Shown here piece by piece: positions 17,926 to 26,995 of a stretch of DNA of 64,000 nt. Below the pieces are notes generated by a model. The model worked only from the letters and a program-made list of their open reading frames with translations. It was not told where the DNA came from and did not search any database. The stretch's first letter is position 1, and the number at the start of each line of letters is the position of its first letter. The position numbers and the translations under genes were made by a program. This DNA is from Azonexus hydrophilus. Lineage in GTDB: Bacteria; Pseudomonadota; Gammaproteobacteria; Burkholderiales; Rhodocyclaceae. Where the stretch lies: the NCBI RefSeq assembly GCF_001956855.1, contig NZ_MTHD01000002.1, positions 744,001-808,000 of the forward strand. Reading direction: 5' to 3'.

Positions 17926-18966
17926 CTAATTTCGCTTGATAAAAAACCTTTTAAACAAAACAAAATTTATTTGCTTTAGAATACGACTGAGTTTCGATGC
18001 ATTTTTTTTTGCCGATTTTAAATCAACCATTGAATCGTTTAAATTGTAATCACCAATTTGCCCGGCTGGAATTTCGCCCAGTTCAACATTACGAATAATT
18101 ATTGGCAGCGCAGCAATATACTCAGCGGAACGATAGACTGGATGTAACGACCACACTCCAGAATTCTCGCCTAGATAGTCGACTCTGATTTTATTTTTTT
18201 CCCTCATATTTAACGAAAGTAGACTTTCCGCCTCAAGTGCGACCCCCTCGTTCCCAAGCAAATATGCCTTAAATTTTCGCAGTACGCCCAATGGATAAAA
18301 ACCCAATGCACCAAGATCCACAACCAATCGGCTAGTTTTTGCGAAAAATATCCTTGTGCTAACGTGATCCTGAACAATTGACAACGGATGCGTTTTATAA
18401 TTTTTTGCTGGCGTTCCTTCAAAAGTATTAGAAACTTTTTCCGAAATAAAACCATTTTTAAAAGGGGGGCCAGGCCACGGACAAACAAATGCAACTTTTA
18501 CATCATCATCAATTATCTTCTTTGCTTCCGATATCCATGTTGAAGAACCGCCTCCAAATAACATATCGCCGTCCATATGCAATACATACTCAGAATTTGA
18601 TATATACAACCCGTAAAAATAGCTATAAAAGGGCCCGCCATCCCACGCTTTCTCTGGAATATACTTGCCGCCGAAAAACAAATCGGAAACCCCTTGCTTA
18701 GTCTGCGCGGAATAATCAACTTCCTTCACCACAATTTTATTATTGTGGCCCGATAGCTCATTTAAATAGCATCGAATTTCAAGCAAACAATCTGAATAAA
18801 ATTCAGACCCGTAACGCCCTGACAAGCTAGGCTTAGTATCAAGAACAATACAGATGCTATCAACTTGATCACCAAAAACTCTAATCTGATGTGGCAGAGT
18901 TTCTTTCAGATGACAGATATCAAGGGGATAAATATTTACTTGCAGCGAAGTTTGAAATTTTTTCAT
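17926..18966 (-). CDS. Putative glycosyltransferase (DxD motif)
   Basis: A 346-residue soluble protein. The strand-loop EYVLHMDGDMLF carries a DxD-type nucleotide-sugar motif (D132, D134), and FYSYFYGLYISNSEY before it resembles the region around the nucleotide-diphosphate site of GT-A enzymes. It is not a standard GT2 sequence and I cannot name the CAZy family. The C-terminus is basic (KRFFIKRN), compatible with membrane association. It lies two bases upstream of the deacetylase-like gene and 16 after a GT2 gene, inside the AT-rich operon, so it probably adds one sugar of the repeat unit. Confidence 0.65.
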   Translation of the reverse strand: MKKFQTSLQVNIYPLDICHLKETLPHQIRVFGDQVDSICIVLDTKPSLSGRYGSEFYSDCLLEIRCYLNELSGHNNKIVVKEVDYSAQTKQGVSDLFFGGKYIPEKAWDGGPFYSYFYGLYISNSEYVLHMDGDMLFGGGSSTWISEAKKIIDDDVKVAFVCPWPGPPFKNGFISEKVSNTFEGTPAKNYKTHPLSIVQDHVSTRIFFAKTSRLVVDLGALGFYPLGVLRKFKAYLLGNEGVALEAESLLSLNMREKNKIRVDYLGENSGVWSLHPVYRSAEYIAALPIIIRNVELGEIPAGQIGDYNLNDSMVDLKSAKKNASKLSRILKQINFVLFKRFFIKRN

Positions 18967-18982
18967 AATCCACCAAATTACT

Positions 18983-19924
18983 TTAGTTTTGTCGGTCCTT
19001 CAATAGCGCCTTATTTGAATATTCTTCATACTTAACGCCAAATACTCCTATTGCCATTCCTAAACCACGAAAGAAATGAACAATAGCCCGGCCGCCTAAT
19101 TTAGGATTAAAAATAAATGGCATCAAAGAAATTCCGAGCAATATACGAAGCATGCCCTTCACAAACAAAAAAAACAGTCCAAACCGATGCCCAATTATTC
19201 TTTGACTTACTGCAAAAGTATTTCCAAGCCTAAACTGTCTATTAAATACCCACCGCCAAGAAACTCGAGAAATAGGAATGTCTTCAAAAACAATAGCATT
19301 AGCTGACCACCGAATTTTGATATTTTTTTCTACCAACTGACGAAAAAAAAGATAATCAGAACCTCCTGTCATTCTCATTTTTTCTTCAAACCTAACCTTC
19401 GTGTTTCTTACGAATTCTGTTTTTACTATGACATTGTTAGAAGCTGCTTCAAAAATTTCCTTTCCATCTTCATAAATCCATCCATTAAACATCCCTGACG
19501 AAACAATCCACTGGTTAGAACCAACTGGAAATATTGGTACAACTGGACCCGCTACGCAATCACAACCAAATTTATTTATAGTTTTTATTAAATTCACCAG
19601 CCACAATTCATCTGGGTACTCGTCATCATCGATAAAGCAAAAATAGTCACACTGAGCTGGAACGCTATCAACTCCCAGGTTCCTTGCTATTGGAATACCT
19701 TGCTCAGATGCAACCACATAAATAATTTCATTTTTATAAACAGAAGAGCATTCATTAACGATGGTACTTGATGACATCTCCGAATCATTATCAACAACAA
19801 CCACTGTCAATTCAATTGATATATCCGCTGCAACAAGGGTCAAATCATCTAGCTTTAGAAGCAATTTCTTTAATCCATGCGGCCTTTTATAAGTTATGCA
19901 CACCACCGCAACCTTATAAAGCAT
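18983..19924 (-). CDS. Family 2 glycosyltransferase
   Basis: About 313 residues from the ATG at 19924, chosen because GAGG lies seven bases upstream; an upstream start at 19960 adds 12 residues without a ribosome site. The N-terminus YKVAVVCITYKRPHGLKKLL is a classical GT2 start, and FCFIDDDEYPDELW carries the metal-binding acidic cluster. A hydrophobic segment near the C-terminus (LFFLFVKGMLRILLGISLMP) suggests membrane attachment. The start overlaps the end of the GT26 gene by 11 bases. It likely transfers a sugar onto the lipid-linked repeat unit at the inner membrane. Confidence 0.83.
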   Translation of the reverse strand: MLYKVAVVCITYKRPHGLKKLLLKLDDLTLVAADISIELTVVVVDNDSEMSSSTIVNECSSVYKNEIIYVVASEQGIPIARNLGVDSVPAQCDYFCFIDDDEYPDELWLVNLIKTINKFGCDCVAGPVVPIFPVGSNQWIVSSGMFNGWIYEDGKEIFEAASNNVIVKTEFVRNTKVRFEEKMRMTGGSDYLFFRQLVEKNIKIRWSANAIVFEDIPISRVSWRWVFNRQFRLGNTFAVSQRIIGHRFGLFFLFVKGMLRILLGISLMPFIFNPKLGGRAIVHFFRGLGMAIGVFGVKYEEYSNKALLKDRQN

Positions 19925-20651
19925 TTGAACCTCGATTTTTAAAAATAAAACAACGAGCAATGAATAATGGATTACCGAGGATGTATCGCCTCCACAAACG
20001 CTTCGGTTCTTGTAACAACCTAAATAACCATTCCAATTTTATCAGTCTTACCCAGGCTGGTGCCCTGGCAACTTTCCCAGCATGAAAATCGAGCAGCGCT
20101 CCAACTGCCCAAGCAGATTTAACTCCTCTGTTGATTAACTCAGAAACATAATACTCTTGTAGTCCATTACCCATAGCCACTAGAACAAGGTCTGCTTTAC
20201 TATCAAGAATCATGCGAAATATATTTTCTTTCTCAGCTTCATCAAAAAAACCATGACTTGCCCCAACAACGAGATGATTTGGGTATTTATCAGAGAATAT
20301 TTTAATATTTTTTTCTGCTACATCTGCCTCCCCCCCCAACAAATACATTTTAAATTGATGCTTTGTATTATTCAAAAAAAATGGAACAAAATCAGTTCCA
20401 TTCAAATTATCTGCAAACAACTTCTTGTTAAATATAATATTTGCCAATGCCAGCCCTATGCCGTCATTCAGATTACAAGAGCTCGATAATAAAAATTCGT
20501 ATAAGCCACTATCATTCCAGCAAACATTAATCAAGTTAGCATTTACAAAAACAACGCCAACAGGACGTTTAGAAATTTCGGAATCTAAGTACTCAACAGC
20601 AAGATGTCTATCAGCATTAAGAACAGGCAAACCAAAAACCTTATCAAACAT
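19914..20651 (-). CDS. WecG/TagA/CpsF family (GT26) glycosyltransferase
   Basis: A 245-residue protein with clear GT26 signatures: VFVNANLINVC (residues ~34-44), LNDGIGLALA (61-70, containing the conserved Asp), a YLLGG motif, and the C-terminal pattern VGALLDFHAGKVARAPAW with LEWLFRLLQEPKRLWRRY. The last part mediates membrane association in this family. Members transfer ManNAc, ManNAcA or Glc-type sugars to lipid-linked acceptors in teichoic acid, ECA or exopolysaccharide pathways. It lies two bases downstream of the GH5 gene and overlaps the following GT2 gene. The donor sugar cannot be read. Confidence 0.9.
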   Translation of the reverse strand: MFDKVFGLPVLNADRHLAVEYLDSEISKRPVGVVFVNANLINVCWNDSGLYEFLLSSSCNLNDGIGLALANIIFNKKLFADNLNGTDFVPFFLNNTKHQFKMYLLGGEADVAEKNIKIFSDKYPNHLVVGASHGFFDEAEKENIFRMILDSKADLVLVAMGNGLQEYYVSELINRGVKSAWAVGALLDFHAGKVARAPAWVRLIKLEWLFRLLQEPKRLWRRYILGNPLFIARCFIFKNRGSNAL

Positions 20652-20653
20652 AA

Positions 20654-21904
20654 CTAATCCTTACTAATTAAACCCAAGGAGATCAAGGTATCCATATCAT
20701 ATTCTTTTCCCTGTTCCGCTTGAAGCAAGCCAAAAAGATATCCATAATCCCAAAGCGCCCATGCAATATGATTTTTTTCCGCAACTGTTCTCACATCGTA
20801 GAGCCAGCGTCTCCTACTGCCATCTGCAATAGTGTAGGTAGTTTTCACAGCACCAAATTCGCCCAAAATGATATTTCTTTTCGGAACAGAATAACGAATT
20901 GACCAATCGGAAATTTTTTTAAATCTACTATTTATATATGACAATTCTGGCTTATCAATTAAATAATATTTATCTACAACAGACTCAATTTCTGTAAAAC
21001 TCAAAGGACTTATCTGTCCGATTCTCGAGCGTTCGTTATTTTCAAACTCAAATCTCGACGAATCAAGCGTAGATTTTTTGTTTCCATGATTATAGGGATA
21101 GCTCAACCCAAATATTCCTGAAATCGGACTTTTTGTCCAAATAATTGATTGATGGGTAAAAACATACGGGTCGTAAAAATGAAAATCGTAAAATGTGTTT
21201 TTATCAAAATCTCTTGGGTCTAATAACAAAAGACCATCGATGGATGACCAACAAGTTCCGCTAACAGCAATTGGTAGATTGCTCCATTTTTTTCTTAGCT
21301 CATCAAATAAAATCTTTTGTTTTATCCGCCAATCATTCTCTATTAGCGAAGCAGAACACTCACCTTGTGGCTCATTCATCAATTGTAAAATAACTCCTCC
21401 TTCGTCCATATCCGATATCCGGGAGGCAATCTTACTCAAATAGTGCAAGTAGCTTTTAAATTTTATTTCATTCCATAAAATATCATTTGATTTCCAGTTT
21501 GAGCTATATGTAGCGGGATGCGAATCTACGATGACAACAAAACCGTGTCGCCGAAGCCTGTTAATAAAATCAAATAGTTCTGAGTATAAAATATCGTCGT
21601 AGCGATCAAAATAAATATATGGCCCAGGATCGACCGACAGCCGTACAAAGTCAAACCCAACGTCTTTTAATTTAACAATTTCGGCATCTGAAAACCGAAG
21701 ATTTTTCTCATTAAAAAATGGCGGCCACTTATAAAGAGAACCGTTTTTATCTGGATAGGCAAAAATTCGCGACAAATTTATGCCGCGTGAAATGTTAAAA
21801 TTTTTATCTAACTCACTTGCAATTAAATCTCTAGAAAATTCAGAACAAGCAATGCTAATAAAGAACATCCATCTTAGCACCAGCAAAATATTTAATTTTT
21901 CCAT
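20654..21904 (-). CDS. Exported glycoside hydrolase family 5-like (cellulase-type) protein
   Basis: A 416-residue protein with an N-terminal hydrophobic segment (LNILLVLRWMFFISIACSEF) that could be a signal peptide or anchor. The GH5 (beta/alpha)8 features are in order: FDFVRLSVDP (residues ~85-93), VVIVDSHP, the acid/base glutamate in QLMNEPQG (E178), DFHFYDP and the nucleophile in ILGEFGA (E349). GH5 enzymes cleave beta-glucans, beta-mannans and related glycans. Its place in the glycosyltransferase operon suggests trimming or release of the same polymer in the periplasm. Its start overlaps the end of the preceding GT2 gene by 50 bases. Confidence 0.85.
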   Translation of the reverse strand: MEKLNILLVLRWMFFISIACSEFSRDLIASELDKNFNISRGINLSRIFAYPDKNGSLYKWPPFFNEKNLRFSDAEIVKLKDVGFDFVRLSVDPGPYIYFDRYDDILYSELFDFINRLRRHGFVVIVDSHPATYSSNWKSNDILWNEIKFKSYLHYLSKIASRISDMDEGGVILQLMNEPQGECSASLIENDWRIKQKILFDELRKKWSNLPIAVSGTCWSSIDGLLLLDPRDFDKNTFYDFHFYDPYVFTHQSIIWTKSPISGIFGLSYPYNHGNKKSTLDSSRFEFENNERSRIGQISPLSFTEIESVVDKYYLIDKPELSYINSRFKKISDWSIRYSVPKRNIILGEFGAVKTTYTIADGSRRRWLYDVRTVAEKNHIAWALWDYGYLFGLLQAEQGKEYDMDTLISLGLISKD

Positions 21905-22751
21905 AATTCGCCGCCATCTTCAAATACCATACAAGTCCAGTTGATTTATTAACCGGGAAAACAAGCACGAAAAATATTGAAGAAACAATCAATTTAATCA
22001 AACCATTAACAAATTCTTTTGCGCGCCTAATGGGACCGTGACCTTTATTATTTATATAAGCATAGGTTTGTCCCCCTCTGCAGTAGCGCTTGAATAGCTT
22101 GCTGAGAACAACTCGATCAGGGGTCACATGCTCATTAACGATTGATTTATTTTCGCATATAAATATATAGCCGGCTTTATTTAGTTCATAGAAGAACAAG
22201 GTATCCTCTCCACCTGTTCTACCAAAGTCTTGGTTGAAAGATAGGCCAGTCTCCTTAACAATCTGCGATTTCATCAGAAGATTACCTGTGCCCCCTGTTT
22301 CAACTCGTGCATTATTATTTTTAAAAAATTTTAAAAATGGCGACGACTTTACTATCCATTGTGGAATAGCTGGATCATGAATCGGAAGAATTGCCCCAAA
22401 AACACCATCCACATTATTTGAAGTCAACGCCGAGTGCAAAGTACCTAGCCAATTAATATCAGCGATTTCGTCATCGTCAATAAATGCCAAATATTTTCCA
22501 CTGGAATTCTTCAAACAGGCATTCCTTGCAATTGAAATATTGCGTGATGCGACATCAATAATTTTAATATTCTCTCTCACCATCATTGCTTGGCTTAAAA
22601 GAGTTGTTACAGCCTTATTTGGACTGTCATCAGCAATGATATATTCAATATTAAAGCCATATTTAGCGGCAGATTTATCGACTGAGCAAATAGTGTCTAC
22701 TAATGTTCTTCGTCCGATGCTCGCTATGCAGATAGAAATAAGATCTCCCAT
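21855..22751 (-). CDS. Family 2 glycosyltransferase
   Basis: About 298 residues from the ATG at 22751, which begins one base after the upstream stop (TGATATG); an earlier ATG at 22796 lacks a ribosome site and would overlap the previous gene by 44 bases. GT2 signatures are present: LISICIASIGRRTLVDTICS at the start, IIADDSPN, and the metal-binding YLAFIDDDEIADINW. GGTGNLLMK and GRTGGEDTLFFYELNKAG match the catalytic-base region. A hydrophobic stretch near the C-terminus (IVSSIFFVLVFPVNKS) suggests membrane association. It probably adds a sugar to the lipid-linked repeat unit. Confidence 0.83.
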   Translation of the reverse strand: MGDLISICIASIGRRTLVDTICSVDKSAAKYGFNIEYIIADDSPNKAVTTLLSQAMMVRENIKIIDVASRNISIARNACLKNSSGKYLAFIDDDEIADINWLGTLHSALTSNNVDGVFGAILPIHDPAIPQWIVKSSPFLKFFKNNNARVETGGTGNLLMKSQIVKETGLSFNQDFGRTGGEDTLFFYELNKAGYIFICENKSIVNEHVTPDRVVLSKLFKRYCRGGQTYAYINNKGHGPIRRAKEFVNGLIKLIVSSIFFVLVFPVNKSTGLVWYLKMAANYGKIKYFAGAKMDVLY

Positions 22752-22752
22752 A

Positions 22753-23418
22753 TCACCAGTCCATAAATGAGAATTTATATTTACTGTCGTCATCAAGTAT
22801 TTTAATAGGTTTTGCGGGGCATCCAGAAATAAGATGTCGACTTATGCTTTCGCCTCGAACTAAAACACTTCCCAGCGCAACGATATTGCTATCACCCAAA
22901 GTAGTACCAGGTGAAACTCTAACTGCCGAGCCTATGTAGTTGTAAGAGCCAATAGTTATATCTCGGTCCATAACGCTCACACCATGTGTCCACATCTGAG
23001 TCCCCCGTCCAGCGATCCAAGTTCCTTTTCCAATATATATCTTTCCATACACATCAAAGAAATGTGAATCTAATACCAAAACATCATCGCATAACTGTAA
23101 CTCTCTCTTGTAATTTTTATTCTTAAATTTGTCATTTAAGATACTCCAGGCGGCAGTAAAAATATTGCCTCGTCCAATTCTTACTCCATCCCCAATAGAA
23201 ACCGTAAAAGGTCCCTTAAATAAATTAAATGAAGCAAATTTTGAGTTTGATCCAACAACAAATTTTGGTACATGAATCACATTTAGGTAACCCAATTGAA
23301 CATTCGCCCCAAATGAATATCCGAATATAATTTTGTAAAGCAACTTTCTTATAGCTGAAAATGGTGCTATTGCAATAATAACCGCAACAAAAAAACTAAT
23401 TTTTTTCATAGAACTCAC
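22753..23418 (-). CDS. Left-handed beta-helix acyltransferase (WbbJ/WcaF-like)
   Basis: A 221-residue hexapeptide-repeat protein. The repeats start around residue 55 (KFVVGSNSKFASFNLFKG) and continue through SIGDGVRIGRGNIFTA, IYIGKGTWIAGRGTQMWTHG and DITIGSYNYIGSAVRVSPGT to the terminal ISGCPAKPI motif. A hydrophobic N-terminal helix (ISFFVAVIIAIAPFSAI) may anchor it to the inner membrane. Such enzymes O- or N-acetylate sugars of surface polysaccharides from acetyl-CoA; the catalytic histidine is probably in MWTHG. The gene overlaps wzx by four bases at its start and ends one base before the GT2 gene. Confidence 0.82.
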   Translation of the reverse strand: MSSMKKISFFVAVIIAIAPFSAIRKLLYKIIFGYSFGANVQLGYLNVIHVPKFVVGSNSKFASFNLFKGPFTVSIGDGVRIGRGNIFTAAWSILNDKFKNKNYKRELQLCDDVLVLDSHFFDVYGKIYIGKGTWIAGRGTQMWTHGVSVMDRDITIGSYNYIGSAVRVSPGTTLGDSNIVALGSVLVRGESISRHLISGCPAKPIKILDDDSKYKFSFMDW

Positions 23419-24647
23419 CGAATTTTGTTAAGTCTAAAATGCTTGCTTATAATGTATATTGAAATTACGCAGGCAATAAACTGTATTCCATATCTTATCC
23501 AGATAGCGTAGTGAACATCATGATTTATCAAGAACCCGCTCAATAGTATTGGAAATACAGCTGCGCTAACAATCAAAATTAGCACGCGCCCATTATGGAG
23601 TCCAACAAGCCGAAGACCATCAGCAGAAACAGCCATAACAGCGAGAAAAAATGGAAACAGCGCAAAAGCTTTAACTATTTCATCAATCCCATGATATCTA
23701 TCACCAAATATATTCTCAACCACGGGAGAAAATAAATATATACCTAACCCAATTACAAACGCGGCAATGATATTAATCATATACATCGACTTGAGGAAAA
23801 CGAGATCCTCTTTATTTATATCGCCAGCCTTAAAATATTTTGTGTAGACGGCATTTAACAATCCTCGGATTGGAGTTGTGGCAGCATCTACGACACGAAA
23901 TCCTGCAGTGTAAATACCGCCAATTTCGGGGCCTAAAAATTTAACCACCAACGGCTTATCAATATCCTTAAATACAGCTAACGATGATATTTCTAGGCAA
24001 AATGCCACACCACTCTTAATTGACATCCATGAAAACTTTACTTTTGGCCTACCAAACTCGCTAATTACCAAACCAATCGAAACGAGGGAACCAATCAGTA
24101 TCGATATAAAATATAATGGGATCCACTCCTTAACACCAAAGTCGCCGAGCAGAAAAAACGCTCCTAGTAAGAATGCCATCTTGGTAGAAGTAGCTATCAA
24201 ATTAATTTTTATTTTTCCTACTGGATGATTTATGGCCCAATAACAAGAGGAAGATAAAAAAACGATTTTTGTGAAAAGCAAATCCGATATTAGAACCATC
24301 CCAATATATATAGGCTCTAGCTTTACATTAAGAATAGAGCATGAAATGAAGCCGATCAACAGAGCGATTGGAAATGTCGAAGCAATGGAACCCAGCCCAG
24401 TTCCATAGCCATCCAAAACACTTGATTTACCCTCAACATAATTTCGTATGAGCAATTGATCACATCCAATGCCAACAAACGTTGATATTATTATCGAGAT
24501 AGCCGCAACACTAGAAAAAACCCCAAATTCTACTGGCCCCAGTGCTCTGGAAAGAACTATCAGATAGGCAGCTTGTATAAACACTTGAAAATACAAATCC
24601 GCAGTATGCCATACAGCATCAGAACTTAATTTTTTCCACCCTGCCAT
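23415..24647 (-). CDS. wzx: Wzx-like polysaccharide flippase (MOP superfamily)
   Basis: About 410 residues from the ATG at 24647, which has AAAGG eight bases upstream; a TTG at 24665 would add six residues. The protein has roughly 12 hydrophobic segments. It opens with the Wzx pattern QAAYLIVLSRALGPVEFGVFS, typical of the MOP/MATE-type lipid-linked oligosaccharide flippases. It would move the undecaprenyl-linked repeat unit across the inner membrane for Wzy. It overlaps wzy by 29 bases and the acyltransferase by four, so the genes form one operon. Confidence 0.85.
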   Translation of the reverse strand: MAGWKKLSSDAVWHTADLYFQVFIQAAYLIVLSRALGPVEFGVFSSVAAISIIISTFVGIGCDQLLIRNYVEGKSSVLDGYGTGLGSIASTFPIALLIGFISCSILNVKLEPIYIGMVLISDLLFTKIVFLSSSCYWAINHPVGKIKINLIATSTKMAFLLGAFFLLGDFGVKEWIPLYFISILIGSLVSIGLVISEFGRPKVKFSWMSIKSGVAFCLEISSLAVFKDIDKPLVVKFLGPEIGGIYTAGFRVVDAATTPIRGLLNAVYTKYFKAGDINKEDLVFLKSMYMINIIAAFVIGLGIYLFSPVVENIFGDRYHGIDEIVKAFALFPFFLAVMAVSADGLRLVGLHNGRVLILIVSAAVFPILLSGFLINHDVHYAIWIRYGIQFIACVISIYIISKHFRLNKIR

Positions 24648-25908
24648 TTGACATACCTTTATCAATACCGGAAAAACATAGTGCGATTAAGAAGACAACC
24701 CACATAGTGACAAAGCTTCTGAATATACTTGACTCCATTAAGTTATTTAGCAAAAAGAATATCAGCAAATTCAAAAACAAAAACCTACTAGACCTATCTA
24801 TTACTTTGGATGACTGTATATTCACAAAAAATATTATTATTAAAATAAAAAATATCATCAACCCCACAAAGCCTAGTTCAAGCAGTACATCTATGTACCC
24901 ATTGTGCGCTTGAATCAAACCGGATATAAACCCTTCGCCAAGCGACTCCGAATTATCACCAACTCCCCAAAATGACCCATAGCCATGCCCAAACCAAAAA
25001 CTATTATTAATATAATAAAATGCAAAGTCCCAAATATTTGTACGCCCCGTAAATGTATCGTCCCCGTATATAAAAAGCGATACCCCTTTTACTGTGACGT
25101 CAAAAATCATGATCAAGCAAAAAAACACGACAACAATAATGCAAACTGCTGCATACTGCCTTATTCCCCAAGCCTTCTTCCAGACATAAACAAAAAAATA
25201 GCTAATTACTGGAACCATCAGCATTAATGCAATTGCTGTTTTTGAATTGCTCAGGACACACAAAGCTATCGATGCAATAGCCAGCAGCGCATAAATTTGT
25301 CTTTTGAAGCCTAGTGACACTGAGAATCCATAAATCATAAAATAAAAGCACAAAGCTGAGACTTGGCCCATTTCATTTTTTTGTCGATATATTCCGGCAA
25401 AACCCAATTCAGTGAATCCGCCTTGCAATATAGTAAGAGTATTGATCAAAACAACAATAGCAAAAAATACACTAACAAACCACAGCAGTTTTATTTTGTC
25501 GAAAACCAATATAATCGGAACAGCAATCGAACCAAACAATATTAGTTGCTGTATATATCGACGCATTGATATACTTGGAACATCACTCCACAAAATACTA
25601 ATTAGCGCCAACCCAAGATAAGCAAAACAAAAGTAAACAGATGGGTTTATTTTTATTTTTTCTATTTTTTTTCTTCCAAAATACAAAGATACAATATTTA
25701 AAATCAACAACCCAACCCAAAAAGCTTTGTTTGAAGCAGAACCCTCAGCAACTTCCGCATTTATATCTAATTCAGGAACTACTGCACTATCGGTGTATGT
25801 TGTGACTGGATGTATAATGAAGACATAACCCAGCATAACAAGAATTAGAATAACCGGGGCAATTGTATTAAAAAAACTTTTTTCTTTCTTATCAAAAAAA
25901 GCTATCAT
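24619..25908 (-). CDS. wzy: Wzy-like polysaccharide polymerase (O-antigen ligase family)
   Basis: A 429-residue polytopic membrane protein with about 11 hydrophobic segments and a long periplasmic loop near residues 300-340. The Wzy_C-type motif IQAHNGYIDVLLELGFVGL is present. In a cluster with wzx this is best read as the polymerase that joins repeat units in the periplasm. The alternative, a WaaL-type ligase, is less likely given a second family member at 3224-4684. It is the first gene of the AT-rich minus-strand operon, with a start only 30 bases from the divergent acetyltransferase gene. Confidence 0.78.
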   Translation of the reverse strand: MIAFFDKKEKSFFNTIAPVILILVMLGYVFIIHPVTTYTDSAVVPELDINAEVAEGSASNKAFWVGLLILNIVSLYFGRKKIEKIKINPSVYFCFAYLGLALISILWSDVPSISMRRYIQQLILFGSIAVPIILVFDKIKLLWFVSVFFAIVVLINTLTILQGGFTELGFAGIYRQKNEMGQVSALCFYFMIYGFSVSLGFKRQIYALLAIASIALCVLSNSKTAIALMLMVPVISYFFVYVWKKAWGIRQYAAVCIIVVVFFCLIMIFDVTVKGVSLFIYGDDTFTGRTNIWDFAFYYINNSFWFGHGYGSFWGVGDNSESLGEGFISGLIQAHNGYIDVLLELGFVGLMIFFILIIIFFVNIQSSKVIDRSSRFLFLNLLIFFLLNNLMESSIFRSFVTMWVVFLIALCFSGIDKGMSNGRVEKIKF

Positions 25909-25938
25909 AGACCAACCTTATATTCGCAGAGAACCAAG

Positions 25939-26436
25939 ATGTTTTTCAATGACTTACGCAATTATAGAGAAGGAATAATTTCTCAAGGTTTCTGGTCGCT
26001 ACAAATATATCGATTTGGACAAACCAGAAACAAATTTAGATCGAAGATATTTCGTTACCCCATTGCCATTATTCATCGAATTCTTTCAAAGATTTCCGAA
26101 ATATTTTTCGGGATATATATCGGCGCACACGCAAAAATTGGGCAGCGACTAATCATCGAGCATTTTGGCGGGATAATTATTCACAATAATACTATTATCG
26201 GCGATGACGTAATAATTAGACAAGGAGTAACAATCGGAAATAAAAATCTTGACGACCCAACTGGAGCTCCAATAATCGGCAATCGAGTCAACATCGGTGC
26301 TGGTGCAAAAATACTTGGTAGAATTACTATCGGCGATGATGTAACCATCGGCGCAAATGCCGTTGTCTTAACAAATGTTCCAGCTAATCATTTAGCTGTT
26401 GGAGTTCCTGCAGTTTTAAAAAAATTAGAGAATTAA
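25939..26436 (+). CDS. Serine acetyltransferase-like hexapeptide acyltransferase
   Basis: A 165-residue protein with the CysE/EpsC-like arrangement: a short helical N-terminus (FWSLQIYRFGQTRNK) and hexapeptide repeats from IYIGAHAKIGQRLIIEHFGG through IIIHNNTIIGDDVIIRQGVT, NRVNIGAGAKILG and ITIGDDVTIGANAVV to GVPAVLKK. The catalytic histidines are probably in IIEHFGG and IIHNN. Short members in polysaccharide loci are usually sugar O-acetyltransferases rather than cysteine biosynthesis enzymes. It is the only plus-strand gene of the AT-rich island and its promoter must lie inside the divergent wzy. Confidence 0.8.
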   Translation: MFFNDLRNYREGIISQGFWSLQIYRFGQTRNKFRSKIFRYPIAIIHRILSKISEIFFGIYIGAHAKIGQRLIIEHFGGIIIHNNTIIGDDVIIRQGVTIGNKNLDDPTGAPIIGNRVNIGAGAKILGRITIGDDVTIGANAVVLTNVPANHLAVGVPAVLKKLEN

Positions 26437-26810
26437 ATGGCAACCTTAACGGCACGACTAATTGAATTATTAATTTACACTCCAACCGAATAATTATTTT
26501 TGGTTAATATTATCGACAGTTCATCAATAAAGACGATTCGTTTTGGCTAAAATCCTCTCGCCAAACTCCTACTAGTTGATGATTTTGATGCGATTGACCA
26601 CTAGGTTGCTCCTGTAGAGCATCGCTTTCAAACTACATAAATTTTTGCTTGTTGGGCCATGTCGTCAAAATCGTTGGTTAGTCGAAGCATCGCCGCCCAT
26701 CTCGCTCAAATCGCGCTATTTATTGCGGTCGACTGCTAGGAAAGTACTGATTTGTCGACATCGGGCAGAGCGAAACGAGGTGCTGATCCAGGAATTTTTG
26801 CTTGATCAAG

Positions 26811-26842
26811 CACTGGATTGCCGCGCTTCGCTCGCAATGACG
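26811..26842. repeat. Half copy of the dispersed REP-like repeat
   Basis: Bases 26811-26842 contain GGATTGCCGCGCTTCGCTCG and CAATGACG, one arm of the repeat family seen at 1516-1704. It lies near the right edge of the AT-rich island. Confidence 0.75.
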
Positions 26843-26860
26843 ACCATGTCGAATTAGTCA

Positions 26861-26945
26861 GCATCTGGCTAGATTCTGCCACTCACCCGGACGATGATAA
26901 AGAAATATTTTGCAGTGCAGCATGCGTGCATATGAAGCTATGCGT
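26861..26945. repeat. Left copy of an ~85 bp direct repeat flanking ugd
   Basis: This copy shares a 30-base identical core (26893-26922) with 28340-28369, and flanking similarity begins at GCATCTGGCT (GCATCCGGCT in the other copy) and runs to TATGC. It has no gene immediately beyond it on the minus strand, so it looks like an orphan copy of the ugd upstream region. Confidence 0.8.
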
Positions 26946-26995
26946 AAAGTCATAGTGAATATGACAAATTCACTTTAAAACGCGGGCAACATGGT

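Noticed and set aside
26645..26857. Small 70-codon frame right of the island
   Set aside because: It runs through a REP-like repeat and has no family resemblance, ribosome site or composition support.
26861..26945. JUMPstart or ops element
   Set aside because: The repeat does not contain GGCGGTAG or a JUMPstart-like sequence.
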